Source: Papaver somniferum (Eukaryota > Streptophyta > Magnoliopsida > Ranunculales > Papaveraceae). From it: DNA of 64,000 bases. The translations under genes were made by a program, and so were the position numbers. The notes under the pieces are model-generated. The model did no database searches. It saw only the letters and a program-made list of their open reading frames with translations, and had not been told where the DNA came from. This document shows, one piece after another, positions 35,401 through 47,250 of the stretch (its first letter is position 1; the number at the start of each line of letters is the position of its first letter). The DNA lies in contig NC_039367.1 in NCBI RefSeq assembly GCF_003573695.1, positions 33,380,442 to 33,444,441 on the forward strand, written 5' to 3'.

Positions 35401-35972
35401 CTTTATCAACGGTAATAGTTCATTGAAAAACATGTCCGACGCACCGTGCTTACTCTTCAACTTGAACAACTGCACAATTGTAGACAACTTTGTGAAGTTG
35501 GGACATCCTTCGTATAAGGGCTTTTCAGCATCTTCAAGTAAATTTTTAAACATTATAGGGTCATCTGCGAACTCTTTTGCAGCCTGCATCATATCTATAG
35601 TGTCTGAAGCATCAGTGAGAGTTCCCATTCCAAAATCTTCGTCTGAAGCATCAGCGGGAGATCCCATTTCAAATTCAGCGTGCATACCATTGTCGATGTT
35701 AACCGGCCTACTATTAGTTGTCTCATCCTTTTCCCCATGCTTATTCCAAGTAGTATACGTTTGATCGATTCCATTTACGAATAAATGACCTTCTACATCA
35801 CTAACTAAGCATGCACGGTGATTTAAACAATCTGTACATGGACACATCATAATAAATTCATCATTGTATCACCCTCCTCCTTGAGATGGTTGACAGCATA
35901 CCGCAAAAACGCTGCGAATCCTTCTTCGTAACGTTTTTTCTTTCTATCGGTACTCATCCATGATTTATCCAT
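32438..35972 (-). pseudogene. CACTA TNPD-type transposase, nearly complete but broken
   Basis: ATG 35972 follows a TTTCAG acceptor. Order on the minus strand: transposase-associated N-terminus (MDKSWMSTDRKKKRYEEGF, then CPCTDCLNH near 35840); an acidic spacer; Tnp2 core with CKAPRWK near 35230, IYNLPPWLCMKRKF near 34900, DCPYAGYHGCVVC near 34650 and HCIDFMHVEKN near 34225; the DUF4218 region with GLKSHD near 33930, FPPSFFDI-like and FRWMYPFERCMK near 33640; then DUF4216 with YYGVLQEIW near 32840 and NDPFILASQARQVFYV near 32690; stop at 32438. Breaks: a one-base frameshift near 35850, another near 35130, TAG at about 34928 in place of a Trp, TAA near 34240, and stops near 33900-33770. It catalyses element excision and insertion in intact relatives. 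Family and domain order are firm. Confidence 0.9.
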
Positions 35973-36160
35973 CCTGAAACGCAAAGAGAACCAATGGATC
36001 AATTACATCAGCTGCACTTCAATGAAAGCAGAAACTAATAAATCAATTGAAATACAATTCTTCCAATAAGTACTCTAATTGAACTACCAATAATGGATTT
36101 ATCCATTCTGAAACACAAAAAGAACCAACAGATCAATTACATCAGCTGCACTTCAAATAA
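35958..36160. repeat. Duplicated block covering the TNPD start exon border
   Basis: About 65 bp around the start exon (TTTATCCATCCTGAAACGCA to ATCAGCTGCACTTCAA) is repeated 134 bp further right. The second copy keeps an ATG with a short 23-codon frame, so any transcript retaining it would carry an upstream start in the leader. Confidence 0.7.
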
Positions 36161-38440
36161 AGGTTCTGTCGATACTAAGAAGTTCTCAGTGAAATAAAAA
36201 ATTCAACACGTGGATATACTATTCAGACTTCACAGAATCATTCTCATGGATACCGAAAAGTGAAGGTATGGAATAATGCTCAATAAGGAAACTAGTATAT
36301 CAGGGTATCATGGTTTATCATTCATAAAGTCTAATGAGGTTCGAGAATAACACCAACCGGGTTTAGCCATAATAACAACTGTGCTCTGCTCCTTTTTCTC
36401 TTTTTCTTTGACTCGCGCAACCGTATTACAGGTACCTGGATGTCATTACTCAGAGACATGAGCATTTTAACGCAATATCGATATGAAAAGCTGACTAACT
36501 ACAAAAATACTAAAAGAATGTAGATATGTGACTAAAACTAAAAGCTACATCTGGGGGTAATATGGGACATAATGCTACAAGAATGCGTTGAATACCGAAA
36601 AATAAAATCTTATGTTCAGTACTATAGGTAACACATATTATAGTAGCTAGCAGGAAACAAATAATGGTGATAAACATGAAGTCATTCATTCCAACATAAA
36701 GTTTCACCATATATTGGAGATTAGATTCTGAGTTGATTCTAAGAAGCAATCAGAGAGTCATAGTTATGGAGTTTCTAGGTAAACATTAAGTTGTTTGCGC
36801 CATGATTCATAACAGAAGGAGATATAAATCAATATACCTCTCGGTTCTCACAAGCCTATTGGCCTGTCTTTGACACTAATGCTTGTAATATTGATGCAAC
36901 TTCTCAATCTGGGGTTAACAAAGAGTATAATGCATCCAATGTTCTCCCAGTGAATGTACTTTAGATATTTTATCCCCAAAAATGGATTGTTAAGTAGATT
37001 TCTCTAATGGGAAGAGAGTAAATAACGAGTTTTCTATCCATTAACAATGCTGATTTTTCTAATCGGAGTAATTCAAATTAAGATTTTTCTATCCATTAAC
37101 CACACTCATAGATTTTAAGCTACATCTAACGTACATGCCTACAGAAATTGAACAGGAAAACAAGAGAGACTATATTGAGATGCAGAAATTGAACAGGAAA
37201 ACAAGAGATATTCTTTACCATTATTATGAACATGCATTGTTTCTAATCATGCAGTAAACTGAGAAAGTCAAAAACAAAATAGAACTTTACAGATTCACAA
37301 TATAAACTACAGGTAGCTACAACACATCACCCATTTAGCTACAGATTCAAAAACAAAATGCACTTATAGAAAATGAGATTACTAGTCCCTCAAATAGGAT
37401 AACATCACCCATTTAGTTCTATGATACATGCTCACAGATTCAACATGATGTACTGAACAGCAAAGCAGTAGTGAGCAAATCAGGGTAACAAGGACTTATG
37501 GAAATGAAAATAAGATTCGGGGATTTGTATATTCAAATAGACACAAACTTTAGTGCAGCGAAAAAGAATTTCAGATTGCAGAAATTTTACTCAAGTGTCA
37601 CAGAATCAAGCATACAGATTCTATATGTTGCAGGAGTTAACAATATTTCAGGCAAACATGGGGTATATCATTCAAGACAGAGCATTAAAAGTTCAGAGGT
37701 TTAACGCTGAATAATGGGGTTACAGTTCAACAAGCGATCATGAAAATTATCAGAGATCATAACTTTAAGGTTTGAGAATGATACCTCCAGTATAAACTGG
37801 GTTTAGGCACTACCACAGATTGTGATGCTCCTTCTTACCCCCCTCCTTGGTTTGTATTTCAGCCTCACAAGAACCTGGTTGCTCAAAAGAGATTGTCAGG
37901 ACTAAAAAATTCAGAAAGCATCAATGCTGATTAACATCAAGGGAACCAGATGAAGCTAACACAGAGTGCAATGGGTTACAACAAAATTCAAAAAGCTAAC
38001 ATAGTAACACCTATTACTACGCGAAAATCATCTAGTATAATGATAATTTCAGCAATCTAAGAATGAATACTACAACGTACCTAAGATGGGAGTAAATCAG
38101 ACTGATTTTAGGGTTGAATTTATAGATATTCTAAAACATCAAGGGGCAATAATCCCGCCCAAAAGGATTTTCTTTTGATTTCATCCCTCCCAAAATAAAA
38201 AGGTTAGGGTTCAAATCGAAAAATAATTGACTGGGATTATTCCCGCTAGATGTTCTCAATATTCTTGATTTCATCAGATTTTCATCCTACGAAGGTGCAG
38301 AAATATTTCCAAAATTGAAGACTGAATCTTCCCTGAATATCCCCTAATTTTCTGCCAGAATATCAGTTGGAGGAGAATTTTTTTCCTTAAGATAGAGAGA
38401 TAGGGATGAAGTGATTTAGAGATTATAGGGATGAACTGAT
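36161..38440 (-). other. Leader/intron region of the CACTA TNPD gene
   Basis: No protein-coding similarity was found. By position it should hold the 5' untranslated exons and introns of the minus-strand transposase. Short words such as AACATCACCCATTTAG recur near 37324 and 37401. Exon borders cannot be set from sequence alone. Confidence 0.4.
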
Positions 38441-39700
38441 AGGCGTACATGCCTGTTTGAGGAGAATACCCATTTTACATTGTTAACATCAAAACCGAGC
38501 ATGTGTTTGTCTGTTTTTTTTAATAGGCGTATAACTCTAGTGTTTTTTGTTTAAGTTGCCTTGACTAGGGTTGACCGACACAAGTAAAGAAAATGCAAAA
38601 AAAAATTTTTGTTAAATTAGTTTGTGAGTATAGTTAATTTATCAAAAAAAAAGTAAAGTTAAATTATTTCGCCACACAAATTTAATTAAAATTAAATTAT
38701 AGTTAAATTATAAATTATTCGATTAAAATTAAATTATAGTTAAATTATAAATTATTCGATTAAAATTAAATTAAAATTAAATTATTACTCGAACTCGTTC
38801 CGAATCGATCAATATTTAAGGTGAAGTGTCGAGTCTTGATTATGTAACTAAATTTTGATGTGTCTCGATTCCAAAGGACGGAGTTCCATTTTCTTCAGTT
38901 TTACTCGAACTCGTTCCGAATCGATCAATATTTCAGGTGAAGTGTCGAGTCTTGATTATGTAACTAAATTTTGATTATGTAACTAAATTTTGCCGTGTCT
39001 CGATTTCAAAGGACGAAGTTCCATTTTCTTCAGTTTTACTCGAACTCGTTCCAAGTCGATCAATATTTCAGGTGAAGTGTCGAGTCTTGATTATGTAACT
39101 AAATTTTGATGACTAATAAAAAAAAAGATAAAAGAAAAAAAAAAAGGAAAAAAATGAAAAAAATGAAAAAAAAATTTAAGTAAAAAATGAAAAAAAAAAT
39201 GAAAATTCTTATGCCACTTTTATGTCCAGCCCAGTCCATTACATGGTTTAAGCTAACACTCTAGCCCAGTCCATTACGGTTTTACTTATGCTACTTCAAA
39301 ATGCATCGAATAAGATGTCCTTAGTAAATCTAATGGTGGATATATTTATCACTAGCCCAACCAATAGTTAGATCAATAGGGAAGAACCTCATATCTTACG
39401 CTCTGTAACACCTCAAAATTCTTTTCGTTTTATCTTTCCTCCTAAACCAAAGTTACAGAGCGAAGAGAACTAGAGAAACCTAAGCCGAAGGGGATAAAGT
39501 TCTAGGCTTAAAATCAGGGAAAGTTTGATATTTTTTAGAGTAAAAATGGAAATCGGGTTTCTAAAGTTTGGAAATATTTTTAGGTCTACCATAGGATCAA
39601 AATCAAATGGTATTTTCTTAGGAGATTTTTCCGAAAAAAGGAAATCGTAGATCAAACTCAATCGATTTTTCAGTTCACCCTAAATAATTTTGAGCGGGAT
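38441..39700. promoter_or_regulatory. Divergent promoter region of the CACTA element with tandem repeats
   Basis: The gap between the head-to-head TNPD and TNPA transcription units. It contains a 40-bp AT-rich duplication (about 38686-38760) and about 2.7 copies of a 116-135-bp repeat at 38786-39108 with TACTCGAACTCGTTCC, GATCAATATTT and GTCGAGTCTTGATTATGT. An A/G-rich tract follows to 39200. A role as shared promoter is inferred from gene layout. Confidence 0.45.
38786..39108. repeat. Tandem repeat in the CACTA intergenic region
   Basis: Units start at 38786, 38902 and 39037 with TACTCGAACTCGTTCC. The second unit is longer because the phrase GATTATGTAACTAAATTTTG is doubled in it. The third is cut after AAATTTTGATG. 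Confidence 0.85.
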
Positions 39701-41316
39701 GAAAATGAAACGCAAAATCTTTTCAGCGGGATTATTCAATCTGTTCGACTTATAAAGGGCCGTAAGATGTTGAGGAATTGCATCGCTAAATCTTATAAAG
39801 GTATATCGTGTTCTCAATCTTTCTTTCGTTTAGAAAGCTTAGTTATTCAAACCCTAATTGATTCAAACCTTAATTTTTGATTCAGACCCAATTGATTCAA
39901 AGGTTAAGTTTTCACTCAAACCCTAATTCTTAATTTTTGATTCAGACCCAATTGATTCAAAGGTTAATTTTTGACTCAAACAAAACCCTTATTGATTTTA
40001 GTTTCCGTTTTCTTTTTTTCTTTTTTTTATTAGTATGAGTAGTTGGTTACTTCGGATGTTGCTTTAGATTCTTGTTTTGATTATTGGTTTCTGACAGAAG
40101 GGAAAAATGTGGATACTGAAATTTTATAAAAGTCGGTCAATTTTTAGTGTTTAGTTATGCATATGATTTCTGAACATAAATCAAGGTGTGTAAGAAGAGC
40201 AATAAAATTGATAGATTATTTTCATATTTGATTCATTGAAAGCAGGGTTTATGCACCTATATATTTCTTATTAAGAAGAACAATGGTGTGCATGCATGTT
40301 TAAGCTTTTCCTCTGTTATGCTTAGGATTTTATGCAGATGGTATTTTAAGTTGCATAGTGGCTGGATAACAACTCAGTTTTCTATGGTGATGGAAATGCT
40401 ATTCATTTATGTTTTTTTCTTTCTTTTCCGATGAATCTGATTAATGTTTTTCACACTGAAAACAATAGTTTAAACTTTTGTGGTTCTCCCTGAAACCACT
40501 CGACATCACATTCTTATCTCATTTAGCTGGTCACATTCTCTGTCGTGTATACTCCCGTGTCATTGACGTTTTGTATAATGCGATTATAATTATGTCAGAG
40601 CTAGGTCCATTGAATGTTATTCCTTGTTTTTCTTTATCTGTCTAATATGATGAATGTTTTTCACACTGCAAACCATAGTTTAAATTTCTGTGGTTCTCCC
40701 TGAAACCACTAGAAATCACATTTTTATCTCATTTTCATCAATTTTAGCTGGTCAGTAAGCTTCCATCTGTCGTGTATACTCCCGTGTCATTGACATTTTG
40801 TATAATGGGATTATAATTATGTCGGAGCTCGGCATCCGTCGTTCGTTTTTATGGAGCTTGGTAGGTTTACATAATTGTGTATGTTTGAACTGGAGTCTTG
40901 ATTGAGTTCTTTGAATGCTCTATTAAAAATCTCAGCGATTAATAATTTTTTAATTGTTATTTCTTTTAATGTTCTGAGACGACATCCTGCTCTTGCATCT
41001 AATCATACTAATCAAGACCATGTTAGTACTGACATAATCAAGACCATGTTAATTGACTGTTATATTGAATACCATACATGTTCATCAACTCAAATGTTAT
41101 GACATAATGTCATGTTTTATAATCAAATCATCATTATGCTCTATTTTTGGATCGAGTATCTGTTTGATTTTACTGCAAGCATATACAAGAATGAAATATA
41201 TGCAACTAATAATATAATCCTTTGCTTGTGTCTAGCTTAATAACTTTTGACTTTTGATTGAAAAGAATTCAGACCATATTTGATTGAATCATATATATGT
41301 ATATGCAATTTCCTAT
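39701..41316 (+). other. 5' leader of the CACTA TNPA-like gene
   Basis: CTTATAAAGGGCC near 39749 and CTTATAAAGG near 39793 could be TATA boxes. A 60-bp tandem duplication (TAATTTTTGATTCAGACCCA at 39871 and 39931) follows. Two further copies of a roughly 180-bp block (TGATGAATGTTTTTCACACT-like near 40440 and 40645, then CTGTCGTGTATACTCCCGTG near 40540 and 40768) show local duplication. No coding sequence is seen. It probably forms untranslated exons and introns. Confidence 0.45.
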
Positions 41317-44112
41317 ATGCCTACACACGAGAATTCGAGTTGGGAGCCAGAGTATGATGATGATGAGTATGCTGAAAATGAGACTGCAGCCCTGGAGGCT
41401 CAAGCCTTGCAGAATTTAGGAGAGCCAGAGGACGAAGACGAAGATTCCGATGGTAGTCGCACCGGTTCCGATGGTAGTCGCACCGGTTCCGATGGTGATA
41501 GCTCCAGTTCTGATGATGAATCTACTGAAAGTCCTGAACAGCCTGGTAATGTTATACTAGCTTGTCTGTTTTTGTTTGTTTTGGACTTAAAAAAAATGAG
41601 TACACTCTTACACCATGTTTACTCTTATTTTGGGTTTTTGAACTATAAAAAGACACAGGAGCTCCAAACAATACAATAGAGTCTAAGGAGAATAATTTTC
41701 GAGGTTTAACAAGACTAAAGAAGCTAAAGAAAAATTTTGACGGCAAGAAGCACGTGATAGAATTTGATAATTTTGGTCGATTTAAGGGGAAATATAAATC
41801 TGAAATTGCTAGTTACATGGGTGTATTGGTACGTTGATATGTTGGTCTAAGGCAATTGAAGTGGAAGGAAGTGAGATCAGTGCTGAGGGATAAGTTATGG
41901 CACGAACTATTGGTATGTATATGCTGATCTATATTGATTTTTAATATTATATTTTTTATTAATTTGTTACCTGCCGTTAACATCCGATCCATATCTTGGC
42001 AGCGGTTTTATGAAATTGAGGAGACTATGAGAAGACAGATTATGAAATATTTTGGTGAACATTTGCACAACTTCAGAAGAAAGTTGTATGTAAAGTTTAT
42101 AGTGCCCAATTTGGGTAAACCTGCTAAACTAAATACTGTTCCTAAACAATATCGTGTCATTGTGAACCAAGAACAATGGGACAAGTTCGTAAAGTGGAGG
42201 TTTTCTGATAAATGCAAGGTTGTATATTACACGTTTTAGTTTGGAAATATTGATATTAATTTCATTAATTAGTCTAACTTTTTTATGAATGGAACTCTTT
42301 AAATCTGTATGCTTAGGAGTTGTCCATTAGGGGAGCTAAGGCGCGTGAGAACCACAAATATAACCAAAGGACGGGAAGAGCATGGTATGCAGGGATGTTA
42401 GAAAAATTAGTAAGTCCAGTTTATTATAAAAAATTAGTATTATTTCCAGTTTAAATTATAGTATTATCTATCTAATATTTGGCTTGTGTATTTTATAATT
42501 ACTAGATTAATGAGAAAGAGATCCTTGAAGATGAAAATCCTTCACAGTCTTTACTATGGAGGAAGGCACATCAAAACAAAAATGGAGAATACGATGACGA
42601 TGATGTTAGGGAAAAAGCACCTCAGCTTGTAACACGACTGAAACTATCTAGCTATTTGTTTTTTGCTTGAGTAAATGTGAAAATAATTTTTCTTTAATTG
42701 ATTAACACTTCTAATCCCTTAATATTTTTTTTGTGCAGGAGGATTTTGATAAGCAGCTGGAAGATGGAACTTTGACAAAACAACCAGGCACTGATTCTAT
42801 CACCCTTGTGTTTGGGGAAGAACATGGAGGGCGTGTAAGATGTACAGGAAAGGGAGTGACTCCAACAACATACTGGCACCTGCCACGGAAAGGAGCATCC
42901 AAGGAGCACATTGAACTGAAGAAACAGCTGGAAGATGAAATACGCGTGAACCAAATGGAGAGAGATAGGAAGGATGCAGAAATGAAGGAAATAAAGGCAG
43001 CAATGAAGGCACAAAAATAAATGATGAGCAGCTTAATGTCTCAACTAAAATCTCAAGGAATATTGGAAAAGAAAATCAAAAGCAAAAAGGCACGGGTATG
43101 TTTAACATCATATAAGTAATCTTGATTAAGTATGTATTTCCTAATAAATCTGAAGTATCTAATATGTCAACTGCACTATACAGAAATCTCCTATTATAGA
43201 GAAGTCTCTTATGCTTGAGTCCCATGTTACAAGCATTTCTCCGACTGAAAGGAATGAATCTAATACAAATAGAAAGTACCTTGAATCTGAACATGTATCT
43301 CAGTCTACGGGATCGAAATACAAATCTGAACTCCAAATGGTATGTTCCTTTTGCAGGTATTTAAAATATATAGTGCTTTGAGAGTTCCATTTTTTGTTGA
43401 TGTTACTATATCATATCTTTTTGTAGTCTGGAAAATACAAACAAAAGTCTTCTGCATCTGAGCATCTGCCCCTTAGTTCACCAGACAATTCTCAATCTAA
43501 AGACAAAACTGAACTTTCAACGGTATGTCCTTTTCACAGGTATTTAAGCATTTTGAGATTTGAATCTGTTGATGTCAATATAACATTTATGTTTTTCAGA
43601 TTGGTAAATGCAAACTGGCTCGTGCTTCACTGAGAAATATCATTGCATTGGGTTCGGTTCTTCCATCAGTATCAGGTCAGAAGGTTCATGGAGATCCACT
43701 CCGGGATGATTGTGTCAGAGTGACGGTTGAAAAATCGATATTAAAGAATCATTGTTTGCCAGTCCCATCTACTCATCTCAAAACAGTAGAGGATGCTGAA
43801 AAATCTATAGTAGCTTGGCCTAAAGAGTTTGTGATCTCTTGCTCTATTGTAAGTTTCTTTATTATACATGTTTATTACCTTCTGCATCCTGAGCATATAA
43901 CTATTAACATGGTTTTTTCCCTTAATTATACATCCACTGGCTTGCTGCAGGGCCATCCAATTTCAGACCCCGATGAACATGATTCTGACCCAAACGATGA
44001 ACATGATTCTAACCCATACACTAAGAAGACAAAGAAGAAGAAACCTTCAGATATGAAGAGCGGGGAACTAAAGTCTCGGAGATCCAGCAAGAGACTCAAG
44101 ACTGCAGCCTAA
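41317..44112 (+). pseudogene. CACTA TNPA-like protein (Ptta/En/Spm transposase family), multi-exon with stops
   Basis: Start MPTHEN at 41317. Exons, with GT..AG borders I can see: to 41545; 41659 to about 41911; 42003-42218; 42317-42409; 42506-42628; 42739 to about 43096; then three or four short exons to the stop at 44112. Exon 1 is acidic with SDGSRTG repeats. The middle exons match the Ptta/En/Spm plant transposase family: FGRFKGKYKSEIASYMG, WHELL, QWDKFVKWRFSDKCK, RGAKARENHKYNQRTG, SLLWRKAHQNKNGEY. A coiled-coil (ELKKQLEDEIRVNQMERD) follows. The C-terminal part (NIIALGSVLPS, VHGDPLRDDCVRVTVE, WPKEF) resembles the domain that usually closes these proteins, then a basic tail SRRSSKRLK. Nonsense codons: TGA 41835 and TAA 43018. 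The protein would bind subterminal motifs and assist TNPD (family knowledge). Confidence 0.85.
41447..41495 (+). repeat. 21-bp coding repeat (SDGSRTG)
   Basis: The 21-bp unit CCGATGGTAGTCGCACCGG(TT) is present 2.3 times in exon 1 of the TNPA-like gene and encodes SDGSRTG repeats in an acidic region. Confidence 0.85.
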
Positions 44113-45208
44113 TTATTAAGAGAAATAGTTGTGGACTATAGGATTTGGATGTTTAAACTTTTAAGTCTCCTTCTGAAATTTTGTCTTCTCAAGGTTACTG
44201 CACAATTATCAGATTGAGACGTTTATTATATTGTGAAATGAAATTATTTTGGTTCAATTCTAATTGTAGTCTTGATTAATTTTTTATGGATGGTTATTTA
44301 GGTGAGTTTTGCTACAAATAATAAAAGAGGGGCCAATAGGTCCCTGAAGATAAATTGAGCGATAAAAATTGCAATTTTCTCGATAAAAATTGTAATTTTC
44401 TCGAGTGACTAAAAGCTAATATTTGCCACGGTGAATACGTTTTGTGTCATTTTATAAAGGTTATCGCCATGGTTTGTGGTATCCTATGTGTCCAAAAGGT
44501 GAACAATAGCTACATTGAAAACACTTAATGTGTCCAAAAGGTGAACAATAGCTACATTGAAAACACTTGATGTGTCCAAAAGGTGAACAATAGATACATT
44601 CAAAACACTTGATGTGTCTTTCAAAAAAATTTAGACACGGTGCTACAAATTTTTAGTAATCGTAACTTATTAATTGGCCATGTAAAATTTTTATCATGTG
44701 TCCAAAAATATGGATGGTCATGGTACCATAGATTAAACGTGACTATAAATCATGTATTATCCATGTTAAATTATTTTTCGTGTGTCCAAATGATAGAGAT
44801 GACCATGGTTGAGAAAAATTAGTGTGACTGTAACTCATGAATTGGCCATGATAAAATGAATTTTGCGTGTCCAATTGATGACAAAGGCCACGGCTATAAT
44901 AAAATTCACGTGACTTTAAGGTAAACTTTAGCAACATATAATTAAATTGTGTGTCTATAAGGATCCTATGGCCATGGTGATAGTGAAAATGCTTAACTAC
45001 AAAAAAAATATTGAGTACCATATAGAAACGGTTTTAGGGTTATGGCCATCGTAAATCATATTTTATAGCCACTCAAAGTTTATGTAGCCATAGGGATACC
45101 TTTTTGTCTCGGCACCTGATGCCACATTTTTGGAGTGAAAAAAATCCATGACCAAAAGCATATGGACACGGTGATTAAGTGTGGCCAATGTGAAGATTTG
45201 TACTAGTA
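44113..45208. repeat. Right subterminal region of the CACTA element
   Basis: Contains repeated GGCCATGG, GGTCATGG, GCCACGG and GTGTCCAAAAGG words in both orientations, including the 42-bp tandem array at 44487-44622. It matches the left subterminal zone in word content. Confidence 0.7.
44487..44622. repeat. 42-bp tandem array in the CACTA right end
   Basis: Three units starting at 44487, 44529 and 44571 (TGTGTCCAAAAGGTGAACAA, then TAGCTACATTGAAAACACTT) plus a partial fourth at 44613. Confidence 0.92.
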
Positions 45209-47250
45209 GTTCATGAGTCCGGTCCTACATTTGATGACGATATTAGATGAGGCTAAAAACGGGCGACCTAAAACCATAGTATTTGAGTACTTGTATCCTG
45301 GACGGGTTGGATATCTAGAATAACAAAATCCTATGGGTAAATGAATCTAATACCTCAATCAAAACATCCTTTATGACACCACAGAAGATTTTGACAGACC
45401 TACCTATAGGGTCATTTTAGTCGGTATCAATTTACCAAGACCTAGCTGGTTGTAATTATGATACGGAAGTAAGTTAGCACTAGCTCCTAAGTCAAGCAAT
45501 GCCTAATCAACTAAATAATTACCGATCACATAAGACATATTTGGGCCTTTCAGGGTCTTTGTACTTAGGGGGTGAATGGTTCAGAAGGATTAAACTTACT
45601 TGACCAATAAAAAAGGCTTTTTATGGACATTAAGCTTACACTTTCATATATAAATATCTTTAAGAGACTTGGAATCAACATGAATCTACCTAATTTCTTC
45701 TATTAACGGAATTTTGATGTTCACATACTTAAATATTTTCATTATCTCGTTGAAAGTCGACTCTTTGTTTGTTGGATCTAACAACTGCGGATATGGGGAG
45801 GAAAAAAATTGGACTTACCAGGAACCACATGGGCATTATTAGAGACTTTTTCAGTCTCTTTAGCTGTTGTATCCTGTTGGAAACTAGAATCTAGATCTAT
45901 AGTATGTTCAATATTAGGCATGACTACCTTATTGTCTATCGTTTTACTGCCACTAAGGGTCGTTATAGAATTCTTATGGTTTGATGTTTTCCCAGAAAAT
46001 ATTTCATGAACTCCTCTAGGATTGGGTATTGGTTGACTAGGGAACTCATCTTTTTCTCTTAAAGACTCTTTATCCGACTAAACTGGATTCTTAACTCGGA
46101 AATAGCGCCTGAGAGTTAGCCTAGACCATCTTTTTATTGTCTTCTAAATCTTGAGAAACTGATTGTTGAAACTTTTCATTACTTCGAATAAACAAGGAGA
46201 GAGACTCTTATAAACTCGTAATCTTCTTATATGAAGATTTTTGGAACTGTGTTGGACCTGAAAGATTCTTAGTATAGCCAAAACCTGGGAGAACATTAGA
46301 ATTACTAAACTGACATTGACTCTAGCCCTTAGACCATGAAATATTTGGATGATTTCTCCAACCAGGATTATAGGTTTCTGAATATGGGTCAATTTTGTGA
46401 GTTATCGAATTAAGTTTTATTGTAAAGAGCACGGGCTTGCTCTTCAATAGTCTGACATTCCCAAAAGGCTCTACTCTACCACTAGTTTGACTCAATTCTA
46501 AAGCTTCCAACCTTTTTTCTATTGCTGCAATGTTGACATATGTTTTCAAAGTTTCCTTTTATCATATTAACGTTTTCTCTACTTAGAAAAATTGTTTTCT
46601 GGTGTTCCATACTGTTTTCCTATTGTTGGGTCTTTCTGGCGATGTCATTCAAAAATGTCATCGCAACATCAATAATTTTGTTTTCAAACCCACCTGTACA
46701 CAAAGACTCAACCATGGTTGTTGTTGGAAAATTTAAACCCTCATAAAGGATCTGAACTAGCCTTACATTTTCTAAGCCGTGATGAGAACATTGTGCTAAT
46801 AAATCATTAAATATTTCCAAATACCTATATAAAGGATATCCCTCTTATTGAGAAAATTTGCAGATTTGCGTACTAAACCTAATCGATGATCATGTTTTGT
46901 GCATAGGGAAAAACTTATTGAAAAAGGCAAATTTAAGTTGTTCATATGTTGAAATTAACTCAAAAGTCAAACTATTTGGTACCCTCATCATCAAAGATTT
47001 GGTAAAACACTAGTGAAAACATAACATTTTTTGTTTTATTTTGATATAAGATCATTCAAGAACTGTCTAGAATTTTTGATTATGGATATAACAGAAATTT
47101 AGTTACTTAAAGATTGGGAAATCTGGGATCTTACAACTTTTAGTGTAAACCTTAGATTCGTTTGGCGTTGAAAAACATTGCGTTATGCAGGTCATACTAA
47201 GTTTACAGAAGATTGCCAAAACCGAGGCTGAACTTTAAAGAAGATAAAAA
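45209..47250 (-). pseudogene. Gypsy (Athila/Tat-like) gag-protease fragment, right part
   Basis: On the minus strand the gag part has FELISTYEQLKFAFFNKFFP near 46920, LAQCSHHGLENVRLVQILYE near 46790, FPTTTMVESLCTGGFENK near 46720 and YNPGWRNHPNISWSKG near 46340, all classic for plant Gypsy gag. The protease part has ALLDLGASANLLPY (DLGAS active site at 45479-45493), YNQLGLG, and VLGRPFLASSNIVIKCRTGL near 45270. The frame then hits the CACTA element and resumes at 31668. Stops are frequent (for example just before ALLDLGAS and near 45400). Together with 30851-31668 it is one element; no LTR of it was identified. Confidence 0.85.

Larger units (their letters stand above)
31669..45208. mobile_element. 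CACTA (En/Spm) transposon, 13.5 kb, inserted in a Gypsy element
   Basis: The left end reads CACTAGTACAAACCTTCACA. The reversed right end is (T)ACTAGTACAAATCTTCACAT, so the terminal inverted repeats share CACTAGTACAAA with one change at the tip. Subterminal zones at both ends carry GGCCAC/GTGGCC and GCCATAG/CTATGGC words. It encodes a TNPD-type transposase (minus) and a TNPA-like protein (plus) in head-to-head order. The Gypsy frame resumes on the two sides (CRTGLMN on the right, ISFNNMT on the left), which fixes the insertion point. The expected 3-bp target copy is not preserved. Both genes have nonsense changes. Confidence 0.9.

Noticed and set aside
35387..35764. 125-codon plus-strand frame
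   Set aside because: Antisense shadow of the CACTA TNPD N-terminal region.
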